Shown piece after piece: positions 35,089 through 43,905 of a stretch of 64,000 nt of DNA. The translations under genes were made by a program, and so were the position numbers. Positions within the stretch are counted from its first letter, which is position 1. Each line of letters begins with the position of its first letter. The stretch lies in the NCBI GenBank assembly GCA_026545225.1, contig CM048848.1, positions 24,716,806 through 24,780,805 of the forward strand. The letters are read 5' to 3'. Origin of the DNA: Cornus controversa. Its lineage: Eukaryota > Streptophyta > Magnoliopsida > Cornales > Cornaceae. The notes under the pieces were generated by a model. That model was not told the DNA's origin. It did no database searches and saw only the letters and a list, made by a program, of their open reading frames with translations.

Positions 35089-36447
35089 AAATTAAAATAA
35101 AAAATTCGGCAGATATTTGTAGTCACTGACATTAATGACCTTTAACATCTCCAGAAAATATTAAAAAAATAAGTCAGCTTCAATTGACTGTCAAAAATTA
35201 ATTTTTTCGAAAGACCGAAGAAAATTATTTAATAGAAGCACGGTGTGTAGAAGAATAATCTTAAAATTATTTAATAGAAGCATGTAGAAAAATAATCTTA
35301 CTTTTATATTTGTCCAAATTCCTTTGAACAGACTTTGACTTGAACGGATTAGTACCAGTTTTTTTGGATGGCAAATATTCTCGAGGATTTCAATGAAGAT
35401 ACCTTAACTCATTTGAAAGATATGTAAGGCAACCATGAAGCTGCACGCCACTAATTTTTAGTATTCTCAGTTTCCTTATCTTTGTGAAGGCATCAACGCC
35501 TACATACAACCCCAACTCAAAGAAGTCGACACCTCCTAAAGATAATCCTTTCTCAGTTAGCATAATGGCTTGGATACTTTCGGTAACCTATAAACCAATA
35601 AAATGGAATATCTAAAGTGTATGCCAGTAAAATAAAAACGTAACTAATTAAAACTATACAACTTCAAAGCAGCCTACATGAAAAAATTCAATACAAGAAA
35701 TTTTTTTTTTTTTTTGCATAGCCTGCGAGTGGAAAGAAACTAATATATATATATATGCATTGACACGTAATATATTTTCAGAGATACTTCATAGATGTCC
35801 TCATAAGATCACAACCTACGGCACCTTCCAGGATTTTCGGATTCTTGATGAACAATATCTTGACCCATTTCTTCTATCAAATCATGCATTCTGATATAGT
35901 GATGAGAGAGTCAGAGACCTCTCCATAAGAACCTTTATTCCAATGACGGGTTGAAAATCACAACTCGGAAAAATATTTTTAGCAAATTGTACTTTATATA
36001 TCCTTTGAAGAAACACTCAATATCGAGGAATATAGCCTTCTCATTTTTATCAAGGCCATCAAAACTTACTCTGAAAACATCTTGAATTTCTTTGGGAGGG
36101 TTGCTCTTTAATTTATCCAATTCACATACCCATTCTAGAATGCTTCTTCCACAAAACTTGGAGAGCTAATGGAAGACCTTTGACATAATATTTTACACGG
36201 TGTGAGAGTTCTCGATACTTTTCTATAGGATTGTTTTGCTTGAATGCATGTCAATTGAAAAGTTCAAGTGCTTCATTGTCATCTAATAGCTCAGCCTTCT
36301 ATGCTTTAACATTGTACTTTGTCAACAACCATTCATTTCTAGTTGTTATGATAATTCTATTTCCTGAACCAAACCGATTATGTCCTATTCCAGCTAAACT
36401 CCTTAACTGATTCTCATGATTTACATCATCAAGAACTACAATAATCT

Positions 36448-37127
36448 GCTCTTGAAAGACTCTCCACCATTGACAGACTTGCATGGCCTATAAAAAGATT
36501 CCAAATTGCTGCTGCCTTTGTCTCTTTGCTCCAGAATCACACTCCCACCTCTTTTTTCAATGTTCATTTTCCTTTTCAATCTGGAATCACTTTCAAAGAA
36601 TGCTCAACATTAGTCTAATCCTGACAAACTGGCAGGACCTCCTTGCTAGTCCATCTTCTGCCTGGACTCATCACACTTTGCATATCTCCCACAAGCTGAT
36701 CCTAGCGCCACTGTCTACTTCATCTGGAAAGAAAGGAATAATCCTGTCTTCAAGGACAAGGTCTCCACTGTCCCAGCTATCATCAACTCTATTATTAAAA
36801 CAATTAAACTCAGGCTCTATCCATGCCCCTTCAAAAACAAAAAAAGCAGCTAGATCGTTAATTAGCATCATTATGGATTATGAACTTCACTCCCATTACT
36901 CACAGTCGTCTGTGATCATGCTCCTGATGCCTTACTGCTGCTTTTGATTTCTTTTGTTCTACTTTCACCTCTTATATGCTTTGTCTCAAACACTTGATGT
37001 TCACTCTATTGCTACCCTTGGTTTGGCTCATTTTGTTGCTGCTCTATAGCTTGTTTGCTCCTTTGGAGCTTCTTGTACATCCTCTTTTCCTTATATATAC
37101 ACCGACATTTAGCAAAAAAAATAAATA
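36448..37127 (+). mobile_element. 5'-truncated L1-type LINE inserted in the TNL NB-ARC exon
   Basis: A 680-bp LINE tail flanked by the 17-bp duplication AAGAACTACAATAATCT (36431-36447 and 37128-37144) and ending in an A-rich tail (AAAAAAAATAAATAAA). It starts inside the reverse-transcriptase zinc-binding domain (LSTIDRLAW, then CCLCLFAPESHSHLFFQC, then FSIWNHF) and runs through the C-terminus and 3' untranslated region. Long variable target duplications, a poly-A-like tail and strong 5' truncation are signs of L1-type target-primed insertion. The open frame at 36483-36947 is this LINE and not a host gene. The TNL sequence resumes exactly on either side of the duplication. Confidence 0.92.
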
Positions 37128-37339
37128 AAGAACTACAATAATCTTTTTATGCTTAAGTCTATCATTTATCTCATTGATTCCCCTTTCAGAGTGCGAAATC
37201 TTTAAATAATTATCCACTAGGGTCTTCCCTCACATTTTCAAGAAAACAACTTCCTTCAAATTCATTTGATGTTTGGTTGAAAACCTCTTTGGAAACTAGT
37301 TGAAAACATTATATAAAGGATAAAATAATTATACTTGGT

Positions 37340-37455
37340 GTTTGAGAGCACCAAATGGGCACCTTACATTTGGAATTGGAGAAAATTTAGGTCAAAGTTT
37401 AAAATGAATTTTCTCCAATTTTAAATTAAAAAGCGCAATTTTGGTGCTCCCACTA
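37340..37455. repeat. MITE-like hairpin in the TNL intron region
   Basis: GAGCACCAAAT near 37347 is mirrored by ATTTTGGTGCTC near 37440-37451. Inside these, GGAGAAAATT and AATTTTCTCC are also complementary. A short palindromic element of about 105-115 bp fits a MITE. It lies between the TIR remnant and NB-ARC, where eudicot TNLs have their first intron. No clear target duplication was seen. Confidence 0.5.
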
Positions 37456-38022
37456 ATGAATAGTTTTGATTTATTAAAATCAAAATATAGGAAAAAAAAT
37501 AAATAACAAACATATTAGTAACAGAGCCATGATACCTTTTATACCAAACTATACTCGCCTACTGAAATGTTAAGTTCAATTGCCAGGCAATCTAATTATG
37601 CAAGGAATATGTAGTGCATTAGGTAGTTGGTATTGATAAGTAGTTGATGTTTTACCACAAACAATAAATTAATTGAAATAGTAAATAATTAAACTAAGCT
37701 AATTATTGTCTGTTGCTCTTGACCACAAACAATAAAATAATATATACTTTGAACTAAGCTAGTACTAGTAGTAACTGATAGAAGATGAACATATAAATTA
37801 CCTATTAGCTGCATCTTCTAATTAAATCCAATCCGCTTATATTTGCTACTTCCTTCAAAGCAGCAAATATGAGGCCAGCCACTTATCTTTGCCGGCTGTG
37901 ACAAACTAGTTCGAGTTCAGATACATTCACCTCATCTATAACAACGCTGTTCTTTATGGAAACACTGGTTGTGACTCCTCACATTCAATAGCAACATCAA
38001 GGAACAATTCATATCTTGCACC

Positions 38023-38671
38023 TGTAGACATTAAAAAATTACATGATAGACCCAAAATACAATTTGGGTTTATGTTCAGTTTAGCCCACTTTAAAATATG
38101 GCCCAATGAGTCAGATAATTTGAAGCCAGACCCATCACAAATAAATGAGTTATGGGCTGGTCTAAATTGTCTAAGAAGTCAAAGCCCACTTGAAAATGGG
38201 TCTAATATATATATATATATATTGGATAATTATCAAAATTATCATAAAAGATAATTATAGGATAATTATTAAAGGAAAAGAAAGTTACAAATCTACCCCT
38301 CCGGTGAGCCTATAAATAAAGGTCCAGAGGTGGGAGAAGGAGGACCAGAAGATTCTCAGAAAAAGCTGAAGCTCTGCAGAACTCTTCACTCAAAGTCCAA
38401 AACTCCGAAGCATCTAAACCTTGAAGAAGAAGAACAACAAGCACATCATCCACGTGCCGTTCTTCACCAAAGTTTCAATCCAATTCAAGATCAAGCTCTA
38501 GCAGCCCTTGAAGCCGGATCACCAAGGAGATCGAATCAGAGGACCTTATCTTCATATTTCTTTTGTAAAGATTTACAGAGGATTGTACCCTTTTTCTTGA
38601 ATTAATAAAAAATTGTTTATTTGTCACTAATTTTCGTTCCTAGAATTTCGGACACGAAATTTGTGTGTACA
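38023..38671 (+). repeat. 5' LTR of the TR-GAG element
   Basis: A 649-bp LTR from TGTAGACATT to TGTGTGTACA. TATAAATAAAG at about 38310 is a good TATA box, and AATTAATAAAAAATTG near 38600 is a likely polyadenylation region. A (TA)n run lies at 38205-38222. Confidence 0.95.
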
Positions 38672-38677
38672 AAATTC

Positions 38678-38695
38678 TGGCACGCCCAGTGGGAC
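38678..38695 (+). other. Primer-binding site of the TR-GAG element
   Basis: TGGCACGCCCAGTGGGAC begins six bases after the LTR end. Its TGG start and position are those of a tRNA primer site. The matching tRNA was not determined. Confidence 0.7.
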
Positions 38696-38755
38696 ATCCT
38701 GCCTCTCATCTCTGTCTCCTACAACATACCTCCAAAACTCTGTTCATCCGAATCT

Positions 38756-40270
38756 ATGGCTCCTACCAAGGTTCAGACGACAAACAAGAAAAACTCAAAA
38801 GAAACCGCTGTTGCAATGGCTAACACCAAAGTTGCCGCAAGCAGTGACAAAAACAGTAGGAAGCTGTCAAGTGTCAGCAGCACGTCAGCAGGTCCTATGA
38901 CGCGTAGCAAGACCAAAACAATTGCTTCGCTCAAGAATCAGCAAGATTTGGTGAAAACCAATCATGCTAAACCAATGAATGTAAAAACTAAACATGTTAA
39001 CACCATTGGTCCTCAGGGGGCAAAGAACTCTGACGTAGTTTCAGAAAAGTCGGCGCCACCACATTCACCCCACTCCGTCTCTGACGCCAGCTCTAGCGTT
39101 GGTTCGCTCTCAGAGTCGTTACTTGAGATTTCAGAGCAATCGGTCCCTTCAAAGAATGTTGGCCCTCAAGGACTTTCCTATTCGATGGTTGTCGCAGCTA
39201 TGATGACTGGAACAACCTCGGTGGAAGACCAACTGGCAGTCATGGCGCGCGCCATCGAAAACCTCACAAAGACTGTCGAAGAGAAGGACTTGCAGATCAC
39301 CGCGCTAATGAGGAAGCTTGAAATCCAAAATCCTGACAAGTCAACACATTTGCCTATGAATACTTCAAATTCCTCTCTTCAAGGTGCCCAATCAAAAGAG
39401 CGTCATCACACATCTACGTCAAGACACATGGCTGACGAAACTAACCCTGCTTCGCCAGTCGCTTTGTTGTCTGTCCAACAGTTGCAAGATATAATAACGA
39501 ACACAATCCGAGCACAGTATGGCGGCGCCCCTCAAAGCACTCTTGTGTACTCAAAACCCTACACCGAAAGAATTGACAACTTAAAGACGCCAGTGGGATA
39601 TCAACCGCCAAAGTTCCAACAATTTGATGGAAGAGGCAATCCCAAACAACATGTTGCACACTTTGTGGAGACCTGCAATAACGCTGGCACCGAAGAGGAT
39701 CTCTTGGTCAAGCAATTTGTTCGTTCCCCCAAAGGGAATGCATTTGATTGGTACACGGACCTCAAAGCTAAAAGTATTGACTGTTGGGAGCAGATGGAGC
39801 GAGAGTTTCTTAATCGCTTCTACAGTACTCGTAGAACAGTAAGCATGCTAGAACTCACTAGCACGAAACAAATTAAGGACGAACTTGTAGTCGACTATAT
39901 CAACCGTTGGCGAGCTCTAAGTCTTGATTGCAAAGACCGTCTTTCTGAAGTATCAGTAGTCGAAGTGTGTATGCAAGGTATGCACTGGGAGCTTCTTTAC
40001 ATTCTACAAGGAATCAAGCCTCGTACATTTGAAGAATTGGTTACTCATGCCTATGATATGGAACTCAGCATAACAAGTCGTGGTGCAAAGGCTTTTGCCT
40101 TTCCCAATCTGTCTGACAATTGTCTTAAAGATGAAGAGGTTGAGTCTGAAGAGGAAGAGGAAGACGAAATACTTCCTAACTCGGACGATGAAATAAATAC
40201 ATCTTATGTTACAAGTATCGTCTCTAACGACTTGTATCAAAAAACACATCGTGTTCCTTCCGTAACTTAA
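38756..40270 (+). CDS. Gag protein of the TR-GAG element
   Basis: An open frame of 504 residues from the ATG at 38756 (MAPTKVQTTNKKNSK), the first good start after the primer site. The frame is open further upstream, but that part lies in the LTR. The N-terminal 150 residues are basic and S/T/K-rich. A likely coiled coil follows (VEDQLAVMARAIENL to about residue 190). The retrotransposon gag domain is at about residues 275-440 (YQPPKFQQFDGRGNPKQHVA, then GNAFDWYTDL, EFLNRFYSTRR, INRWRALSLDCKDRLSE, then FEELVTHAYDMELSI). An acidic tail follows (ESEEEEEDEILPNSDDE). No zinc knuckle is seen. The family role is capsid-like particle formation around element RNA in the cytoplasm. The style is Tat-lineage Ty3/gypsy. 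The ORF appears whole. Confidence 0.85.
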   Translation: MAPTKVQTTNKKNSKETAVAMANTKVAASSDKNSRKLSSVSSTSAGPMTRSKTKTIASLKNQQDLVKTNHAKPMNVKTKHVNTIGPQGAKNSDVVSEKSAPPHSPHSVSDASSSVGSLSESLLEISEQSVPSKNVGPQGLSYSMVVAAMMTGTTSVEDQLAVMARAIENLTKTVEEKDLQITALMRKLEIQNPDKSTHLPMNTSNSSLQGAQSKERHHTSTSRHMADETNPASPVALLSVQQLQDIITNTIRAQYGGAPQSTLVYSKPYTERIDNLKTPVGYQPPKFQQFDGRGNPKQHVAHFVETCNNAGTEEDLLVKQFVRSPKGNAFDWYTDLKAKSIDCWEQMEREFLNRFYSTRRTVSMLELTSTKQIKDELVVDYINRWRALSLDCKDRLSEVSVVEVCMQGMHWELLYILQGIKPRTFEELVTHAYDMELSITSRGAKAFAFPNLSDNCLKDEEVESEEEEEDEILPNSDDEINTSYVTSIVSNDLYQKTHRVPSVT

Positions 40271-40378
40271 TCTGATAGTTCTCGATTAAATAAGACATTA
40301 AGTTAAGAAAACCTTGATAGAAGACTGAACAGACAGGGGGCAAACCTTCCATACAAGACTCATTCCCAACTCTCTCAC

Positions 40379-41107
40379 ATGAAATATCCTTGGCATGGGG
40401 GCAAGATTCACGACTGTCTTTTAAAAATGCCTACCCCCAGAAATAAGAAAGAAGTCCCAAGAAGGAAACAAGAAAAACAAAAGCATAACCAAAATGATGA
40501 ATCTGAAGGATTTGTGTTGAAGATGCGGTATCGGAATAATCCGCCAAATTTTACTCAAACAACTTCAAGTAGGAGAGTTCAAAATACTGTGCTTGCTTGG
40601 AGGCCAAAGAAGAATGCTCAAGAAGGGAATGATTATAAAAAGATCTCGCAAGAATCATGGCCCAGAAACACACGAGTGATGTCTCAACAGTCACTTTCTC
40701 GAACTGTTTCTAACAATCAGCGAAACGAAGGTCTCGAAAAAGAAAGTGAGGAACAAGAACAAAATCGTCTACAATCCCAGATGGAACAAGAGGCTAGAAA
40801 AATCAAGAGACTAGAGGAAGGAAAAATGTGGGGACCAAAGCCCGAAGATGCCGTTTGGATCGAATCTCGCAGTGAAATCAAAGCATACTGGGTGAGGTTT
40901 AATCCTCCTACATGGACCAGGACGAATGAAATACCTTTTCCTTTTGGGTGGGGAGACGAGTTCGAAGAAGATGTTTCTTCTCAAGTACGAGAAGAGTATA
41001 ATGAAGAAACAAAACAAGAAGAAAATCTTCAAATTGACGCTGAGCTGATTCACACCTTTCAACACAAGCTTGGACTGTCTCCTGAGTCTTGCAAAGCTAA
41101 AGACTAA
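40379..41107 (+). CDS. Second ORF of the TR-GAG element, unknown function
   Basis: A 242-residue open frame downstream of gag. The N-terminal 60% is basic and Q/N/K/R-rich (PRRKQEKQKHNQNDESEG, then EQEQNRLQSQMEQEARKIKR, a probable helix). The C-terminal part has a W-rich segment (KMWGPKPEDAVWIESRSEI, then YWVRFNPPTWTRTN, then FPFGWGD) and an acidic end. I do not recognise a catalytic domain. It could be a nucleic-acid-binding C-terminal part of a Tat-type gag or a separate small protein. Its position between gag and the repeat-rich 3' region is where autonomous relatives begin protease. Confidence 0.55.
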   Translation: MKYPWHGGKIHDCLLKMPTPRNKKEVPRRKQEKQKHNQNDESEGFVLKMRYRNNPPNFTQTTSSRRVQNTVLAWRPKKNAQEGNDYKKISQESWPRNTRVMSQQSLSRTVSNNQRNEGLEKESEEQEQNRLQSQMEQEARKIKRLEEGKMWGPKPEDAVWIESRSEIKAYWVRFNPPTWTRTNEIPFPFGWGDEFEEDVSSQVREEYNEETKQEENLQIDAELIHTFQHKLGLSPESCKAKD

Positions 41108-41124
41108 GTAAAGCTAAAAGTGCT

Positions 41125-41181
41125 CCCCGATATGAGCCTAAACTGTCGATGATACTCTATGACACGAGTATAAACTGTCTA

Positions 41182-41219
<38 letters not shown>

Positions 41220-41312
41220 ACTCATGACATGAGTATTAACTGTCTGCATGAAAAAAAAAATCACTCATTGATATGAGTATAAACTATCTTTACAAAAAAA
41301 AAAAAAAAAAAT
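41125..41312 (+). repeat. Tandem block 1 of the TR-GAG 3' region (poly-A-separated units)
   Basis: About four units with the core GATATGAGTATAAACTGTCT, each followed by or separated by A-runs. One run is 36 A long (41183-41218). No coding content. Confidence 0.8.
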
Positions 41313-41396
41313 TTATTTTTGCAAGAGAAGAGTTGAGTGACCTGACCTACCGCCGAGATATTGACGGATGTCTGCTGCATCGTGGTGACTTGGCCT

Positions 41397-41778
41397 GACC
41401 CCGAAGGGACAAAAGAGTGACACCGAAGTGCACTAAGGGACCCCGAAGGGACAATAAGAGTGACACCGAAGTGCGCTAAGGGACCCCGAAGGGACGAGTG
41501 ACACCGAAGTGCACTAAGGGACCCCGAAGGGACGAAAGAGTGACACCGAAGTGCACTAAGGGACCCCGAAGGGACGAAAGAGTGACACCGAAGTGCACTA
41601 AGGGACCCCGAAGGGACGAGTGACACCGAAGTGCACTAAGGGACCCCGAAGGGACGAAAGAGTGACACCGAGGTGCACTAAGGGACCCCGAAGGGACAAA
41701 AGAGTGACACCGAAGTGCACTAAGGGACCCCGAAGGGACGAGTGACACCGAAGTGCACTAAGGGACCCCGAATGGACT
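41397..41778 (+). repeat. Tandem block 2: 38/42-bp minisatellite with a 122-bp higher-order period
   Basis: Ten units begin GACCCCGAAGGGAC, at 41397, 41439, 41482, 41520, 41562, 41604, 41642, 41684, 41726 and 41764. The spacings are 42, 43, 38, 42, 42, 38, 42, 42, 38: a regular trimer of about 122 bp repeated three times. Because 42 is a multiple of three, long repetitive open frames appear on the minus strand; they are by-products. Confidence 0.93.
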
Positions 41779-42218
41779 AATGAATGGCGTCTGGAACTCC
41801 ATATTCTGAGAAAGACGATTTGACCTGCAAGAATTGAAAAAAAAAATATATTTGAAACTTGCCAAGAAAAGTTGAGTGACTTACGTAAAGATATCTTCCT
41901 CAATGAGTTCGATAGATTTATTCGTCGTTCCAGAGACAGCACAAAATTCGAGCAGGGCCCACAAGTGAAATCTGATCTGAAAAAAATAGATTTGATTAAT
42001 AGCGGTTACGGAAGACAAAGTCGTTACTAAAAAAAAAAAAATGTTCCTTTCAATGTTTAAGGACATATATATTTTGTTGCAAAATTTTATAACACAAGGA
42101 GTTGTGTAGCAGAGATGGTGTGGTGCTATAATGTCTTCTCATGAGATCTTGTGTTCAATTCTACCAAGCAAAAAAGAAAAAAAAGTAAATTTGTTTTTTT
42201 TTTTACACATCAAAGGAA

Positions 42219-42840
42219 AAGAGAAGGAAGAAAAAAAAAGAAGAAGAAGAAACAAGCGTGAAGAGAAAAAAAAAAAAAATCAGCGGCAGTAGGAGAGAAG
42301 AAGAAAAAAAAAAAAAAAGAGGTGGTGGCTGGAGAAAGAAGAGAAGAAAAAGAAAAGAAAGAAGAAAGAGAAAAGAAAAAAAAAAAAAAAAAAAGAGGAG
42401 GTGCGGCTGGAGAAAGAAGAGAAGAAAAAGAAAAGAAAGAAGAGAAAAAAAAAAGAGAAAAGAAAAAAAAAAAAAAAAAAAGAGGAGGTGCGGCTGGAGA
42501 AAGAAGAGAAGAAAAATAAAAGAAAGAAGAAAAAAAAAAGAGAAAAGAAAAGAAAAAAAAAAAAAAAAGAGGAGGTGGTGGCTGGAGAAAGAAGAGAAGA
42601 AAAAGAAAAGAAAGAAGAAAAAAAAAAAAAAGAGAAAAGAAAAGGAAAAAAAAAAAAAAAGAGGAGGTGCGGCTGGAGAAAGAAGAGAAGAAAAAGAAAA
42701 GAAAGAAGAAAAAAAAAAAAAAAAAAGAAAAAAAAAAGAGGAGGTGCGGCTGGAGAAAAAAAAAAGAAGAAGAAAACAGGCGCCGGAAGAGGAGAAAGAA
42801 AAAAAAAAGAAAAAAAAAAAAAAGGAAAAAGAAAAGAGAG
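42219..42840 (+). repeat. Tandem block 3: polypurine repeat of about 85 bp
   Basis: About 600 bp that is almost wholly A and G on the plus strand. It consists of six units marked by GGCTGGAGAAA (at 42327, 42405, 42492, 42580, 42671 and 42748; spacings 77-91 bp) separated by A/G-rich runs. Lys/Glu/Arg-rich and Phe/Ser-rich open frames on the two strands are low-complexity artefacts. Confidence 0.92.
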
Positions 42841-42904
42841 CTTACAGTTGCTGGAATTCATGGAATTTCTGATATGAAGAGTCTGAAGTGTAGGCTACAT
42901 ATAT

Positions 42905-43150
42905 ATAGTGGTGAGTTAATCCTATTTGACATAGGATTTTCAAGACTCCAATTCCGTTTGAACATGGAAAGCAGCAAATCCTATTTGAAATTGGATAAGA
43001 AAAAAAAAAATTCTATTTGCAATAGGATTCTCAAGTCTTCAATTTCACTTGGACCAAAAAAAAAAAAAAATCCTATTGGCAATAGGATCCTCAAGTATTT
43101 GATTCAACTTGACAAAGAAGACATCCTTTTTGCAGTTGAATTTTCGCACA
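42905..43150 (+). repeat. Tandem block 4: degenerate units of about 60-65 bp
   Basis: About four units with the core TCCTATTTGCAATAGGAT, then CTCAAG and a stretch like CAATTTCACTTGGA, with A-runs between. The core TCCTATT...AATAGGA is itself an inverted repeat. Confidence 0.8.
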
Positions 43151-43225
43151 AAAAAAAAAAATAAAAGAAGCGAAATTTAAATACTTCAAGTCCCGCTTTA
43201 AATACGTGACAAACTCAATATGGCG

Positions 43226-43248
43226 CGAGACTTAAAGTGGGGGCAATT
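43226..43248 (+). other. Polypurine tract of the TR-GAG element
   Basis: GAGACTTAAAGTGGGGGCAATT immediately precedes the 3' LTR. The AAAGTGGGGG core is a typical plus-strand primer. Confidence 0.75.
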
Positions 43249-43897
43249 TGTAGACATTAAAAAATTACATGATAGACCCAAAATACAATTTGGGTTTATG
43301 TTCAGTTTAGCCCACTTTAAAATATGGCCCAATGAGTCAGATAATTTGAAGCCAGACCCACCACAAATAAATGAGTTATGGGCTGGTCTAAATTGTCTAA
43401 GAAGTCAAAGCCCACTTGAAAATGGGTCTAATATATATATATATATATTGGATAATTATCAAAATTATCATAAAAGATAATTATAGGATAATTATTAAAG
43501 GAAAAGAAAGTTACAAATCTACCCCTCCGGTGAGCCTATAAATAAAGGTCCAGAGGTGGGAGAAGGAGGACCAGAAGATTCTCAGAAAAAGCTGAAGCTC
43601 TGCAGAACTCTTCACTCAAAGTCCAAAACTCCGAAGCATCTAAACCTTGAAGGAGAAGAACAACAAGCACATCATCCACGTGCCGTTCTTCACCAAAGTT
43701 TCAATCCAATTCAAGATCAAGCTCTAGCAGCCCTTGAAGCCGGATCACCAAGGAGATCGAATCAGAGGACCTTATCTTCATATTTCTTTTGTAAAGATTT
43801 ACAGAGGATTGTACCCTTTTTCTTGAATTAATAAAAAATTGTTTATTTGTCACTAATTTTCGTTCCTAGAATTTCGGACACGAAATTTGTGTGTACA
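43249..43897 (+). repeat. 3' LTR of the TR-GAG element
   Basis: 649 bp, nearly identical to the 5' LTR, followed by GCACC. Confidence 0.95.
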
Positions 43898-43905
43898 GCA
43901 CCAAA

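Larger units (their letters stand above)
35334..37885 (-). pseudogene. TIR-NBS-LRR (TNL) resistance-gene pseudogene
   Basis: A decayed intracellular immune-receptor gene on the minus strand. In gene order: the end of the TIR exon (AALKEVANISGLDLI, about 37820-37880); a gap of intron-like sequence; NB-ARC from about 37280 (FEGSCFLENV-like, then INDRLKHKKIIVVLDDVNHENQL, the kinase-2 motif, then GSGNRIIITTRNEWLL, RNBS-B); YVKGLPLALQVL (GLPLA, about 36190); FLDIECFFKG (RNBS-D, about 36010) and RMHDLIEEMGQDIV (MHD, about 35850-35890). After an intron comes an LRR exon (35590-35334: ESIQAIMLTEKGL, then FTKIRKLRILKISGVQLHG, YLSNELRYLH). Stops occur after LLTKYNVKA (36299), after GRCRRL (35809) and after RYLH (35390), with at least one frame change near GLPLA. 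A LINE fragment splits kinase-2. The P-loop and most of the TIR domain were not found. TNLs bind nucleotide and trigger cell death on pathogen recognition; this one cannot. Confidence 0.85.
38023..43897 (+). mobile_element. Young non-autonomous gag-only LTR element (TR-GAG, Tat-like)
   Basis: A 5875-bp element with 649-bp LTRs (38023-38671 and 43249-43897), TG...CA ends and target duplication GCACC (38018-38022 and 43898-43902). By eye the LTRs differ at about two positions (0.3%), so the insertion is very recent on the scale of this window. It contains a primer site, a long gag ORF, a second ORF, a 2.1-kb 3' region made of tandem repeats, and a polypurine tract. No protease, RT or integrase is present. 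This is the layout of a terminal-repeat element with a gag domain that borrows the enzymes of an autonomous partner. It looks whole for its type. Confidence 0.93.

Noticed and set aside
36483-36947. 154-residue plus-strand ORF that could look like a host gene
   Set aside because: It is the 3' end of a LINE, with an RT zinc-binding pattern (CCLCLFAPESHSHLFFQC), an A-rich tail and a 17-bp target duplication.
41397-41778. CRISPR-like regular repeats
   Set aside because: The units are contiguous, with no unique spacers, and lie inside a plant LTR retrotransposon. It is a minisatellite.
41261-41942. Minus-strand frames repeating SLVPSGSLSALRCHSF
   Set aside because: They are translation of the 42-bp minisatellite, which is a multiple of three. 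The 38-bp units shift the frame, so the frames overlap and none extends beyond the array as a gene.
42258-42877. Long Lys/Glu/Arg-rich and Phe/Ser-rich open frames on both strands
   Set aside because: They arise from the polypurine tandem repeat. Near-absence of T on one strand removes stop codons by chance. There is no domain and no independent evidence of coding.
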